Assembly (NCBI RefSeq): GCF_040712315.1
Contig: NC_134017.1
Span: 464,001 to 528,000, forward strand
Direction: 5' to 3'
Source of the DNA: Castanea sativa
Taxonomy: Eukaryota > Streptophyta > Magnoliopsida > Fagales > Fagaceae
DNA length: 64,000 nucleotides
Both the position numbers and the translations under genes were made by a program. The notes below the pieces were generated by a model. The model saw nothing but the letters and a program-made list of their open reading frames with translations. It was not told the origin of the DNA and did no database searches. Below, one piece after another: positions 12,778-24,187 of this stretch (position 1 is the first letter of the stretch; the number at the start of each line of letters is the position of its first letter).

Positions 12778-14491
12778 TAAAAAAAGTTACAAATAAAGTG
12801 TTGTTAGAGTTAGAAAATAGTTAGAAACAATCCCAACTCTCACAAACATTTTAAATGTCAAGTAGTGCAACTCACAGCAATAAATTCTGTAGAAACAATT
12901 TTTACATAATCTTGCATGTCCCTTAGTTGACCGAGTGTCTTACAAGAATATAATGACCGTCAATCAGAAACTTTTATATGACCCTTGTTAGACTCCCGAT
13001 CAATTGAGGCTTCGACTGACATTTTTACAAAAACACAACAAATGCAATTTTCACTTGTTTTTCTGTGTTTCTTTCACTCACTCTTATAAAGATACAATAA
13101 CATTCTTACACTACCAAAGTGGGATCAAATAACATTCTTCTACCACGAAAGTGGGATTAAACTTGCATTACAACCTTCCTAATTATACAAAATATCCAAC
13201 AGAATTGATAACATTGCCAAGTTATAAAACTTTTTTTAAATGCAAAACATTATATATATATATATAGTGCTTTTACATGGAACTATTAAATATAGAATTA
13301 TGATAATTATTAATAGACATTTAATATGATTGTGTTGTTTATGAACTAATCTATTCTATCTTTTAAAGAAAATAGGATGTATTAAGATTTTAATTGAAAG
13401 TTGAAGTATAAAATAGAATATAAATTCAATTAAAAATATATAATAGAAGAGATTAAATTTTGTAAAGATGTGATATAAAACTTATGTTTTACCCCACTAA
13501 TTCCAACATGTCACATCATCATATTACAAATTTAAAAATAAGCACAATCACACTCAATCAACACTTATACAATTATATGCCTATAACCCACACACACCTT
13601 TAGCGCAACGCACTCTTAGCGCGATGGTCACTTTATAAGTATAAATACTTGTAGAGTGTGGAGGGCAATGGTTAGCATTCAAATCTCTCGGAAGGAGTTT
13701 CACACATATACACACTTAGATTAGGTTAGAGTATAATTTATATCTTGTATATTAATAAAAAAAAACTCTAATACCCATATATAAATCCAACCAAATTAAG
13801 AGTTTATTGAGATGTTATTAGATGTGGTGCGACGTATTGAATTTTAAGTAAAATGCTTATGTGAGAATCTCTTATTGGATAGTATAAAATATAGGTTTTA
13901 TACCCCATCTTACCAAATTCAGAATCATATTAAAATATTGATGTATAAAATTTTAAGAATTAAAAAATTTTGTCACAGGAATATTTAATTTAATATATTA
14001 ATTGACATTGATATGTTGCCATAGCAGTTTCAACTTTCAACCATATTATTGTTCTCTAAATAAAATTACAGAGAAATTAGACAATTTTGCGCAAGTGTCA
14101 GAAATGCAATTTCTTTTTAAGGGAAATAAAAACTAAATATGTTTCTAAAAAACTAACACTAATTACTAAATATAGGAACTTACCTTTTTCTTTTCTTTTT
14201 TTTGGAGAGTGATAGGACCTTACAATAAGTCTTGTAATGGATGTTTCCCTCTCTCTTCATTTTTTTTTTTTTGTTTTTTTGTTTCTGTTTGATAGTGTGG
14301 ATTTGTCCTACGTACTTATTTCTCACACTATGTATGTATAAACCCTACAAATAAATTCTATAATAGATTATATAAAATGAAATGTTTTGGCCGGTTTTTG
14401 ACATTTTTTAATACTTTTTTATGCGAACATTTTTTAAAGATTTCTTTTCTACCTCATTATTTTATTTTATATATATATTTTTATATATATA

Positions 14492-14662
14492 TTTTTTTTT
14501 TTCTTTGAGAGAGAGAGTTTAGACCTACGGCGTTTGCTTTTGATAATAGTTCTTTATTATCAAACCAAGACACCCATCAATTTTTGGTATAGGCAGGGAT
14601 TGAACTCCAGATCTCTTATTCAACCATTAAAGACTTTACCAGTTGAGCTAGTTAAAACCCAC
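14492..14662 (-). mobile_element. tRNA-derived SINE (minus strand), copy in duplication unit 1
   Basis: Read on the minus strand it starts with a tRNA-like head. It has an A-box TAGCTCAACTGG and, about 30 bases later, a B-box GAGTTCAATCC, and it ends with a CT-rich stretch and an A-rich tail (the T run at 14492-14502 on the plus strand). These are the features of tRNA-derived plant SINEs. A related copy sits at the same place in duplication unit 2, and another is at 48008. Confidence 0.65.
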
Positions 14663-15332
14663 ATTTTATTATATAATATATTTTTAAATTTGCTTTATAG
14701 ATTAAAAAATAGTGTTAAACTATTCTGATTTAAATTTATTAGATCTCATTGTATTTTTTGCATAAGCAACAAGATATTAATTAACCAATCCTAAAATCTC
14801 TTAATAATCTTATGTTTATCGTCTAAATGTTCTTCACAATTCTAAAGGAATTAATATCCTAAAATCTCGTGAAAACGTTTGCCCTTTGGTTGATATTATT
14901 ATTATTTTATAGATTTTAGATTTCATTATCTTTTAAAAAAAATTAACAAAATCGAAAAAGTCAAGTTTGAATATTTGAAAATATGACATGACTAACGTTT
15001 TAAGGAAAAAAATTATAAAATAATATATAGAAATTGCAGAAGTAAAATCCCATAAGGAAAAAATTTTAGCTGTAAACATGTTTAGATTTTTGAGCTCCAA
15101 CCACTAATAGAAATTTATGTCCAAAATAATTTTTTTTTACCAAAAATATAATAGGGAAAGGAGATTTTTGAGAAGTCAAGGCTTCAAACGTATCCATCCC
15201 ATAATTAACAATATATATCTTGTAAATGGCATTAGGATCTTGCCATAACAATTTAAATTAATATTGTCTAAGTTAAGAAAATACATTCGCTGAATTATAA
15301 AGAATTCCATTATAGTAAAAAAAAATTGACAT

Positions 15333-15340
15333 TATATATA
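15333..15340 (+). promoter_or_regulatory. Probable TATA box of DEFL gene 1
   Basis: A tatatata motif lies about 64 bases before the first ATG of the DEFL frame, the usual distance for a TATA box plus a short leader. The same motif and spacing are kept at 31883-31890 before DEFL gene 2, so the core promoter was duplicated with the gene. Confidence 0.5.
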
Positions 15341-15396
15341 CGGCATACCTGATGGGTAAAAGTAATACAAAGAAACTAATATTGTAGAAAAGCAAG

Positions 15397-15720
15397 TTGG
15401 TGAAAATTGATAGATCAAAGATGGGTAGAGTGACAGTTAGTCTCCCCTCATTATTATTCCTTATGGTGAGCATAATAATATTAATCTCCAGTAGTTGCAA
15501 CCAAGTCGTCAGCCAAAGCCAAAACGCAACAGCAGCCCCAATAAAATGCTGCTTCGACAACCATGTGGAATGCATTACAAAAGCGGAAAACCCAATTAAA
15601 AATGGTGAAGCAGATTGTAACAACCTTTGTCTCAACAATGGTTGCTCTAAAGGAGGCTTTTGTAAGTTTTTTAAGAACGGCCAGCCTCAGAAGTTACATT
15701 ATTGTCATTGTTACTGTTGA
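15397..15720 (+). CDS. Defensin-like (DEFL) secreted cysteine-rich peptide, copy 1
   Basis: An intronless frame of 107 residues. Translation may start at Met1 or at Met9, where the hydrophobic signal peptide begins (residues 14-31, LFLMVSIIILI core). The mature part holds ten Cys: 51, 52, 59, 74, 78, 83, 89, 103, 105 and 107. The CNNLC (CxxxC), GGFC (GxC) and terminal CHCYC patterns match plant defensin-like peptides with a cysteine-stabilised alpha-beta fold. The last Cys is the final residue. The mature chain is basic, as expected of a secreted antimicrobial or signalling peptide, but its target is unknown. AATAAA lies near 15996, about 275 bases past the stop. The copy at 31947 differs by six residues (T13R, V38A, T45A, E58K, D73E, Q98R), none a Cys. 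DEFL class is likely; the precise subfamily is not recognised. Confidence 0.8.
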   Translation: MVKIDRSKMGRVTVSLPSLLFLMVSIIILISSSCNQVVSQSQNATAAPIKCCFDNHVECITKAENPIKNGEADCNNLCLNNGCSKGGFCKFFKNGQPQKLHYCHCYC

Positions 15721-17442
15721 GGAGTACTGTTCATGTTCAATTTATTCGTTATATTATTGCGTCGTCACTCAATAACATGCAGGGTTTGCTTTTACCTTCT
15801 GCTCTTAATAACAATGTCTATGTCCGGATGTCCCTCTACGGTTTCTTCCTATATTGTTGGAAGTTGGAACCAAAACTAATAAAATCACCCATCTTAATTT
15901 GTACATGCGAGACATGTTAACGAGTTTTCGGTGTGAATGGAGGATTTTGCTGCACATTTTGTTTCTGTAATTTATGCCGATTCGGCTTACTATCAATAAA
16001 ATTACAGGGTTCTTTCTAAAAAAAAAAAAAGTTTAGATAGATTTTTTTTTTTTTTTGTCTTTTTCCTTTTGCTAAGAAGAAATGTTTTATTCATTTAAGT
16101 TGGTTGTCTTGTAATATCGGCAGCCCTGTTTTAATGAATTTGTATGATTTATAGTTTTTTTTTTTTTTAATTTCCTTACAAAAAGTAGTGAGGCAGCCGC
16201 AGAACATAGGCTAGACCGAGTAATGCTATTAAATCACAATGCTCTTCTCCTCTATATGCTTTATTTGATATTCAAATAACATGACAAATTGGCAATTCAA
16301 TTGCCATTTTTTCTGGCTAGGACAAGGAACACCTTCAAGGGAAAATAACAATCAAAAAGTGCTCAAGGGTGTCAGACTTATCCATTATTTCCACTCCCAC
16401 CAATGAATACGACCACTTTAGCAACTTTGATAAAAATATGACAATAATAAGTAACTCCCATTACAATGAATACGACCCCATCGGCCATGGCATGCCTAGC
16501 ACAATAGGGTCACACCATAGACCTCTATTAATTAAGGGTAGGTGGCGATATGAAGGGGGAAGAAGGTTTCTTCGGCTGGTTGGGATTGGATTTTTTGGTT
16601 ATTTGCCACAAAAATCCACCATCCAACCAATTACATTTGGATTTAGCACATCAAAAACAGCCTCCATTTGAATGAAGCTGCCAAAACCATCAAACCTGGT
16701 TGGTTTGGTTTGGGTTAGTCAAATTAGGTTGCTGGTCAGATATATATATATATATATATATATATATGGGAAATGCTAACAAATACCTTTAGGCTTAAGG
16801 CATTAGTTAATATAATCTATTTAAATAAAGTTTTTAGGGGAAAAGAAAAAGAAGCAATTAATGTTTTGACAATTTTTCTCATTTCCTATAAAAGTTGTAT
16901 TAAAATTTTTTTAAAATAGATTATTAACCAATATCTTAAGAGCACTCGTTAGCATGACCCTATATATATAGACCATAAAAAGTTACAAATAAAGTGTTAT
17001 TACGGTTAGAAAATAGTTAGAAACAATCCCCAACTCTCACAAACATTTTAAATGTCAAGTAGTGCAACTCACAGCAATAAATTCTGTTGAAACAATGTTT
17101 ACATAATCTTGCATGACCCTTAGTTGACTGAGTGTCTTACAAGAATATAATGACCGTCAAGCAGAAACTTTTATATGACCCTTGTTAGACTCCCGCTCAA
17201 TTGAGGCTTCGACTGACATTACAACAAATGCAATTTTCACTTGTTTTTCTGTGTTTCTTTCACTCACTCTTATAAAGATACAATGACATTCTTAGTTTCT
17301 TACACTACCAAAGTGGGATCAAATAACATTCTTCTACCACGAAAGTGGGATTAAACTTGCATTACAACCTACCTAATTATACAAAATATCCAACAGAATT
17401 GATAACATTGCCAAGTTATAAAACTTTTTTTAAATGCAAAAC

Positions 17443-17488
<46 letters not shown>

Positions 17489-18050
17489 GCTTTTACATGG
17501 AACTATTAAATATAGAATTATGATAATTATTAATAGACATTTAATATGATTGTGTTGTTTATGACCTTATCTATTCTATCTTTTAAAGAAAATAGGATGT
17601 ATTAAGATTTTAATTGAAAGTTGAAGTATAAAATATAATATAAATTCAATTAAAAATATATAATAGAAGAGATTAAATTTTGTAAGGATGTAATGTAAAA
17701 CTCATGTTTACCCCCACTAATTCCAACATATCACATTATCGTATTACAAATTTAAAAATAAACACAATCACACATAATCAACACTTATACAGTTATACGC
17801 CCATAACCAGCACGCACCTTTAGCGCGACGCACCCTTAGCGCGATGGTCACTTTACAAGTATAAGTACTTGTGGAGTGTGGAAGGTAAGGATTAGCAGTC
17901 AAGTCTTTAGGAATGAGTTTCACATATATACACACTTAGATTAGATTAGACTAAAATTTCTATCTTGTATATAAATAAATAAATAAAAACTCTAATACCC
18001 ATATATAAATCTAACCAAATTAGAAGTTTATTGAGATGTTATTAGATGTG

Positions 18051-18055
18051 GTACG
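18051..18055. repeat. Left 5-bp target site duplication GTACG
   Basis: GTACG precedes the left LTR and is repeated at 30388-30392 after the right LTR. The empty site in duplication copy 1 reads gtgcg at this place, one base different. Five bases is the normal duplication length for Ty3/gypsy integrases. Confidence 0.9.
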
Positions 18056-18798
18056 TGTGGGGGGTAAAAAGATCCTGATGGGAATGTGGGCCTTTTGGGC
18101 CGTGCTAAGAAAGGCCGACCTGCTCCTGGGTTTAGAATTTGTTAGTACTATGGGTCGGCCCATACGCCGAGGATCTAGCCGAGGGTGAATTTCCCTTCGG
18201 ACGGACGCCAGAGAACTTGGGACTTCATGGTAAAGGTTAAGGAATGATACGGTCAAGACCAATGGTTAAAAGGGGTAAACCCTTGAATGTCCTAGAAGCA
18301 CCGATGTTGGAGAAATATCAAAGATAAAGGCTGCTACCTCCACATTAAAGACCCTGCACCTACCACCCTGGCCGCATTAATGGGGAAGTGACACCTGAAC
18401 AGTGGAAGGGAAACTTCTGGTTACTATTCAAAGGCACTGAGAAAAGAAATATCTAGGCTAAGGGGGAGTTGGGGCAACACGCGTACAAAGTATCAAAAAG
18501 AAGAGTATTTAAAGAGCAACCTAGAACTGAAAAGGGGGGGGAAAGGACTTTGTAATCTAAAAGGAAAAGAAAAAAGAGAAAGAGATAATATAAGAACAAC
18601 TCTTGGCTTCGTCCGAGGAGGTTGATTTACAATATTCCCCGTTGTTTTTGAGTATTTGCAATCTTTGGCTTGTCATTTAATCCTCACACACTTCTAACCT
18701 GGGTTTCAAGCCCACACTTTACAAATTCATATTGTTTAAGGCTCATTGGGCCTGAGCCCGTAACTGTTCTTGGGGCCAGGTGCAATTGTGCACTTACA
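18056..18798 (+). repeat. 5' LTR of the Tat element
   Basis: 743 bases from TGTGGGGGG to CACTTACA. It contains a TATA-like tatttaaa near 18505 and T-rich sequence downstream, consistent with a promoter and R-U5 region. It matches the 3' LTR with about 13 mostly transition differences plus a poly-G length change. Confidence 0.95.
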
Positions 18799-18800
18799 AT

Positions 18801-18818
18801 TGGCGCCGTCTGTGGGAA
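18801..18818 (+). other. Primer-binding site
   Basis: TGGCGCCGTCTGTGGGAA begins two bases after the LTR end. TGGCGCC at this position is the usual start of the tRNA-complementary site in many plant Ty3/gypsy elements. Which tRNA pairs with it was not determined. Confidence 0.85.
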
Positions 18819-18845
18819 ATCTAGTCTAGAAGAGGTAGGAACATT

Positions 18846-21800
18846 ATGGCAGGCTTAGGCTCTCACCATGCAGAGTCACAGGGATCACAACCGGAAGATC
18901 ATTTCGAACGTCTTGAACGTCGAAGGGATCGTGAAGGGAGTGTCCATACGGAATACCCCGGCGCTAGCCATACTCATGGCGGGGGTAGCACCACCCACGA
19001 GGAGGGTTCTAAATCCATGCAGAAGGAAATCAATCGTTTGAAGAGAAAGTTGCGCCGTGCTAAACGTAAGTTTTCACCGTCCTCGTCTAATTCTTCCTTG
19101 GAGAAGGATAGGGGAGGTGGCTACAGCTCGAGGTCGCGCTCCCCCACCAGTGCAACGTCCTCCGGTGAGGAGGACGACCAGCCAACCCGTAGACGTAAGA
19201 AGCTTCGTTCTAGGGGCTTAGGCAACGATACTATGAGTAGGGCGTTGCACCAACTCTCTAAATCTCCGTTTTCACGGAGGATTGAGAGGGGGAGGCTTCC
19301 CAGGAGGTTCACCCAGCCCACCTTCACCATCTATAATGGCCAGACTGATCCGGTGGAGCACGTGAGTCACTTCAACCAGAGGATGGCAGTGCACTCTCAC
19401 AATGAGACTCTGATGTGTAAAGTTTTCCCCTCCAGTTTGGGACCTGTGGCTATGAGATGGTTTAACGGTCTCAAATCGGGGTCTGTAGGCTCATTCGGGG
19501 AGCTAACTAGGGCATTTGCTTCGCGGTTCATTACGTGTAGCAGAGTCCCTCGGCCATTGGACTCGCTGCTATCCATGGCCATGAAGGAAGGGGAGACGCT
19601 GAAAGCATACTCCGACCGATACTGAGAAATGTTTAACGAAATAGATGGTGATTTTGATGAGGTGGCGCTTAATACCTTTAAGGTAGGTCTTCCTACTGAC
19701 CACGACCTAAGAAAGTCTTTGACGAAAAAGCCCGTCCACAGCGTACGTCGCCTTATGGATCGTATTGATGAGTACAAAAGGGTAGAGGAAGACCAGCAGC
19801 AGGGCAAGGGAAAGGAGAAGGTTATCCCGCAGGAGAGAAGGGATTTCAAGTCAGACAGATATCACAACAACAAGCCGAGGAGGGATTACTTCGGGCAATC
19901 CGGCTCGGCAGCACCTCAGGCTGTAAATACTGTGTTCCGAGAACCAGTGCATCAGTTACTAGAGAAAGTTCGTAAAGAGCCCTTCTTCAGATGGCCCAGC
20001 AAGATGGCAGGGGACCCTGCGAAAAGAAATCAAAATTCCTTTTGTCAGTACCATCAGGATGTCGGCCACACTACTGAGAATTGTCGGACCCTCTAGAACC
20101 ACTTGGAGTAGCTTGTCAGTGAGGAAAAACTGAAGCAGCACCTGTGCCACCCTAGCGGGCAGGGCAGTCAACCTGTTTCAAACAACCAGAGGAACAATTC
20201 ATCTCGGCCTGCATTAGGAACAATTAACGTTATCTTCGCTGCACCTGGTAGAACCGGCTCAGGTCCTACTAGAGTAATGGCGGTTTCCCATCCTCAGGCC
20301 GAGGATGTGGGTAGCAGGCCGAAGAGGTTAAAGGGCACCTTGCCCGTCCTAGGATTCTCCGAGGAGGATAAGGTAGGGACTATCCAGCCCCATGACGATG
20401 CTCTGGTGGTTACCCTCAGGATAGGGAACTATGATGTGAGAAGGGTGATGATAGATCAGGGCAGCGGTGCAGATATCATGTACCCTGATCTATTTAAGGG
20501 GCTAAGGTTGGAATTGGAAGATCTAACTCCTTACGACTCCCCACTTATAAGCTTCGAAGGGAGAGCCGTAGTGCCGAAGGGACAGATCCGTTTACCCGTT
20601 CAATCCGACACAGAAACGGTTGAGGTGGATTTCATTGTGGTTGACGCGTACTCTCCATATACAGCCATCCTCGCCAGGCCATGGCTGCACGCTCTGGGAG
20701 CTGTCTCCTCTACCTTGCACGTTAAGGTTAAATTCCCCTCGGGGGAGCATGTTAAGGAAATCCTCGGCAGCCAGGTAGTGGCCAGGCAATGCATATCGGC
20801 TGCGGTGCTTCGTCAGTCAGAAATTGAGTCATCAACTTTGCCCATCCAGGAGTCATAGCAATTAACAGCTCTGGAGGCACCTGGAGCGATGACAGGAGAT
20901 GAGGCTGTTTGTGAGGAGTTAGAGAGGTTTGTAATAGCAGATGATCCAGAGAGGTTCTTCCAAGTTGGCATACGTTTGCCACACCAAGAGAAGATGGAGT
21001 TGTTGGAATTTCTGAAGAATAATATAGATGTCTTTGCGTGGGACCCCTATGAGGCTCCAGGCGTAGATCCGAGCTTCATTTGTCATCATTTAAACGTCAA
21101 TCCTGCCATTGTTCCGAGGAGGCAGCCACCTCGGCGATCTTCCCGAGAACATTCTGAGGCTGTGAAGGAAGAGATTCTTAAACTCAAAAGGGCGGGTGCT
21201 ATCAAAGAGGTTTTCTACCCCGAGTGGTTGGCCCATACGGTTGTTGTCAAAAAGAAGAATGGAACGTGGAGGGTATGCGTGGACTTCACTGATCTGAACA
21301 AGGCCTGTCCTAAAGATTCGTTCCCAATGCCACGTATTGATCAACTGGTGGATGCCACTGTCGGACATCCTCGGATGAGTTTTTTGGACGCCTTCCAGGG
21401 TTACCACCAGATTCCCTTAGCATTAGAGGACCAAGAGAAAACTGTCTTCATTACACCGACGGGAAATTATCATTATAAGGCCATGCCATTCGGCTTAAAG
21501 AATGCTGGGGCTACCTATCAAAGAATGATGACCAGAATGTTCGAACAGCAAATGGGGAAAACCATTGAGGTATATGTTGATGATATGGTGGTGAAAAGCA
21601 AAACAATACCCTCACACGTGAAAGATTTGGCCGACACTTTTCAGACACTGAGAAAGTACAAGTTGCGCCTCAACGCCTCAAAGTGCTCTTTCGGCATGGG
21701 GTCTGGAAAGTTCTTAGGATATATGATTACTCATAGAGGCATAGAGGTAAATCCGGTGCAGGTCAAGGCTATTCAGGACTTGCAGTCTCCTCGGGACCCA

Positions 21801-24173
21801 AAAGAAATCCAGAAGTTAACGGGAATGATTGCTGCCTTGAATAGATTCATATCTCGGTCAGCTGACCGGTGTCGTCCTTTCTTCCAACTGTTGAATAAGT
21901 GGAAAGGGTTTCAATGGACCGAGGACTGTGAGTTAGCTTTTCAACGTCTCAAGCAATATCTTTCTCGGTCACCCATTCTGTCTCGTCCGGAGGCACATGA
22001 GATTTTGTTTGCTTATCTAGCAGTGGCCGTCCACGCGGTCAGCCTGGTCCTGATAAGAGATGATGACGGGGTGCAAAGACCTGTATATTATGTTAGTAAG
22101 TCTTTAGGTGATGCCGAAGTGCGTTATCAACCTTTAGAGAAAGCGCTCCTGGCCGTGGTTCATGCCACACGAAAGCTTCCCCATTATTTTCAGTCTCACA
22201 CGGTGGTTGTTCTGACTCAATTACCCCTCAAGGCAGTGCTGCGTAGCGCCGACTACTCAGGAAGGATAGCAAAGTGGGGGACCATCCTGGGGGCTTTTGA
22301 TGTTAAATACAAGCCTCGCACCTCGGTGAAAGGCCAGGTCCTCGCTGACCTGGTGGCGGAATTTGCCGAGCCATTGCTGGAAGAAACTCTGAAAGAGGCC
22401 CACATAGGTGAAAAATCAGTTGGGGTAATCACAGCTGCGGTGTCTCCGATTTGGGAAGTGTATGTGGATGGGGCTGCTAATCAGAGAGGGTCTGGTATTG
22501 GACTTGTTCTAATGTCCCCTGAAGGAATTGTCTTTGAAAAATCTTTAAGATTGGCCTTCTCGGCTACTAACAATGAGGCCGAGTATGAAGCAGTCTTGGT
22601 AGGCATGCAGATGGTACGTAAGACGGGTGGTAAGGAAGTCCATGTCTTCTCGGACTCTCAACTGGTGGTCGGCCAGGTCATGGGGACCATGGAGGCTAGA
22701 GACCCCAGAATGCAGGAATATTTGGCCCAGATCAAACGCCAGCAAACTGAGTTTGATTCCTTCGCCTTAACCCATATCTCTCGGACCGGAAACACCCATG
22801 CAGACTCCTTAGCCACGCTGGCAACTACCTCGGCTCAAGGTTTACCTAGGGTTATCCTCGTTGAGGATTTACTAAAACCCTCTGTTGTCATTGCTGACGC
22901 ACCTCGCATCCATCTAATAAGGCCAGGACGTAGTTGGATTGACCCGGTCATATCCTTTCTTAGGAATGATGTCCTTCCTGAGGACAAATCTGAGGCAGAT
23001 AAGATACGCCGAAAGGCGCCGCGTTTCTGGTTGTCCGAAGACCAGAAACTGTACAAACGATCCTTTTCAGGACAGTACTTGTTGTGTGTACACCCTGACT
23101 CAACGGAAGGGCTTCTGGAAGAACTGCATGAAGGGATTTGTGGTAGCCACACTGGGGGAAGATCCTTAGCCCACAGAGCTCTAACTCAGGGTTATTGGTG
23201 GCCCAATATGCAAAGGGAGGCTCAAGACTATGCCAGGAAATGCGATCAGTGTCAGAGGTTCGCCCCTAATATTCATCAACCTGGAGGAGTTCTTAACCCC
23301 CTTTCCAGTCCTTAGCCCTTCGCACAGTGGGGACTAGACATAGTTGGGCCATTCCCCAGGGCAACAGGTAACAAAAGATGGCTTTTCGTGGGAACAGACT
23401 ATTTCACTAAATGGGTTGAGGCCGAGCCCTTAGCAAATATTAGAGATGTTGACTCCAAGAAATTCTTCTGGAAAAACATCGTCACTAGATTCGGAATACC
23501 ACACACACTCATCTCAGACAATGGTGTCCAGTTCGATAGTAAGGCTTTTAGGAAGTATTGTGGTGACATGGGTATCATAAATAGATATTCCACCCCAGTT
23601 TATCCTCAAGGAAATGGACAAGCCGAGGCCGTTAACAAGGTCATTGTCAGTGGGCTGAAGAAAAGGTTGGACGATGCGAAAGGCAGATGAGTAGAAGAGC
23701 TCCCTCACATTCTGTGGACGTATCGGACCACACCGCGCAGGTCCACTGGAGAAACGCCATTCTCTATGACTTATGGAGCCGAGGCGGTCATACCTTTGGA
23801 ATCTGGTTTTCCTACCCTAAAGACAAGTTCTTTTAGCCCGGAGAATAACGATGGACTCCTGGAGAAAGGTCTTGATTTACTTGAGGAACGACGCGAGGTA
23901 GCTATGGTTCAAATGGCTTACTATCAATAGAAGCTAAAACGAGGATATGACGCCCACGTGAGGCTAAGGCCACTTGCACCGGGTGATCTTGTGCTAAGAA
24001 AAGTTGTTGGCACCTCTAAAAACCCAGCTTGGGGTAAGCTAGGACCCAACTGGGAAGGCCCTTATCGCATTGTTTCAGTAGCAGGCATAGGGTCATATCG
24101 GCTAGCTGACCTAGACGAAAAAATTGTACCACGCCCGTGGAATGTAAATAATCTTAGAAGGTATTATTATTAA
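18846..24173 (+). pseudogene. gag-pol polyprotein of the Tat element, one frame with six nonsense codons
   Basis: The frame opens at ATG 18846 and keeps register to 24173. It is broken only by stop codons at 19623, 20094, 20856, 23313, 23688 and 23928. Order of parts: gag (to about 20100) with a CxxH-type knuckle at 20043-20084; aspartic protease with DQGSGAD at 20454; reverse transcriptase with the YVDD box at 21573-21584; and a first RNase H whose usual TDAS is replaced by AYLAV, so it is probably inactive. Then come a second, archaeal-type RNase H beginning VYVDGAAN near 22458 with later EAE, DSQ and HADS motifs; an HHCC integrase head near 23115-23260; and an integrase core with the GLDIVGP, SDNG and QAEAVNK acids present. 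No chromodomain was seen. No frameshift was found. The stops prevent full-length product, so any transposition would need helper proteins. Confidence 0.9.
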
Positions 24174-24187
24174 TAAAATATGCTTTT

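Larger units (their letters stand above)
12175..16404. repeat. Tandem duplication, copy 1 (4.2 kb, contains DEFL gene 1)
   Basis: The block starting gaccactttagcaac at 12175 and ending ccactcccaccaat at 16404 is repeated directly from 16411. By eye the copies are nearly identical over their whole length, apart from microsatellite lengths, scattered substitutions and the T-rich and SINE segments. This copy is not interrupted: at 13828-13845 gatgtggtgcgacgtatt is the empty counterpart of the retrotransposon insertion site in copy 2. The unit contains one DEFL gene, TA microsatellites, a minus-strand SINE and AT-rich spacer. Confidence 0.9.

Noticed and set aside
15273..15638. A 121-residue frame opposite DEFL gene 1, with a similar one opposite gene 2 (31862-32188)
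   Set aside because: They are the complement of the signal-peptide and mature parts of the DEFL frame. The plus-strand frame explains the cysteines and the promoter, and no splice or family feature supports the minus strand.
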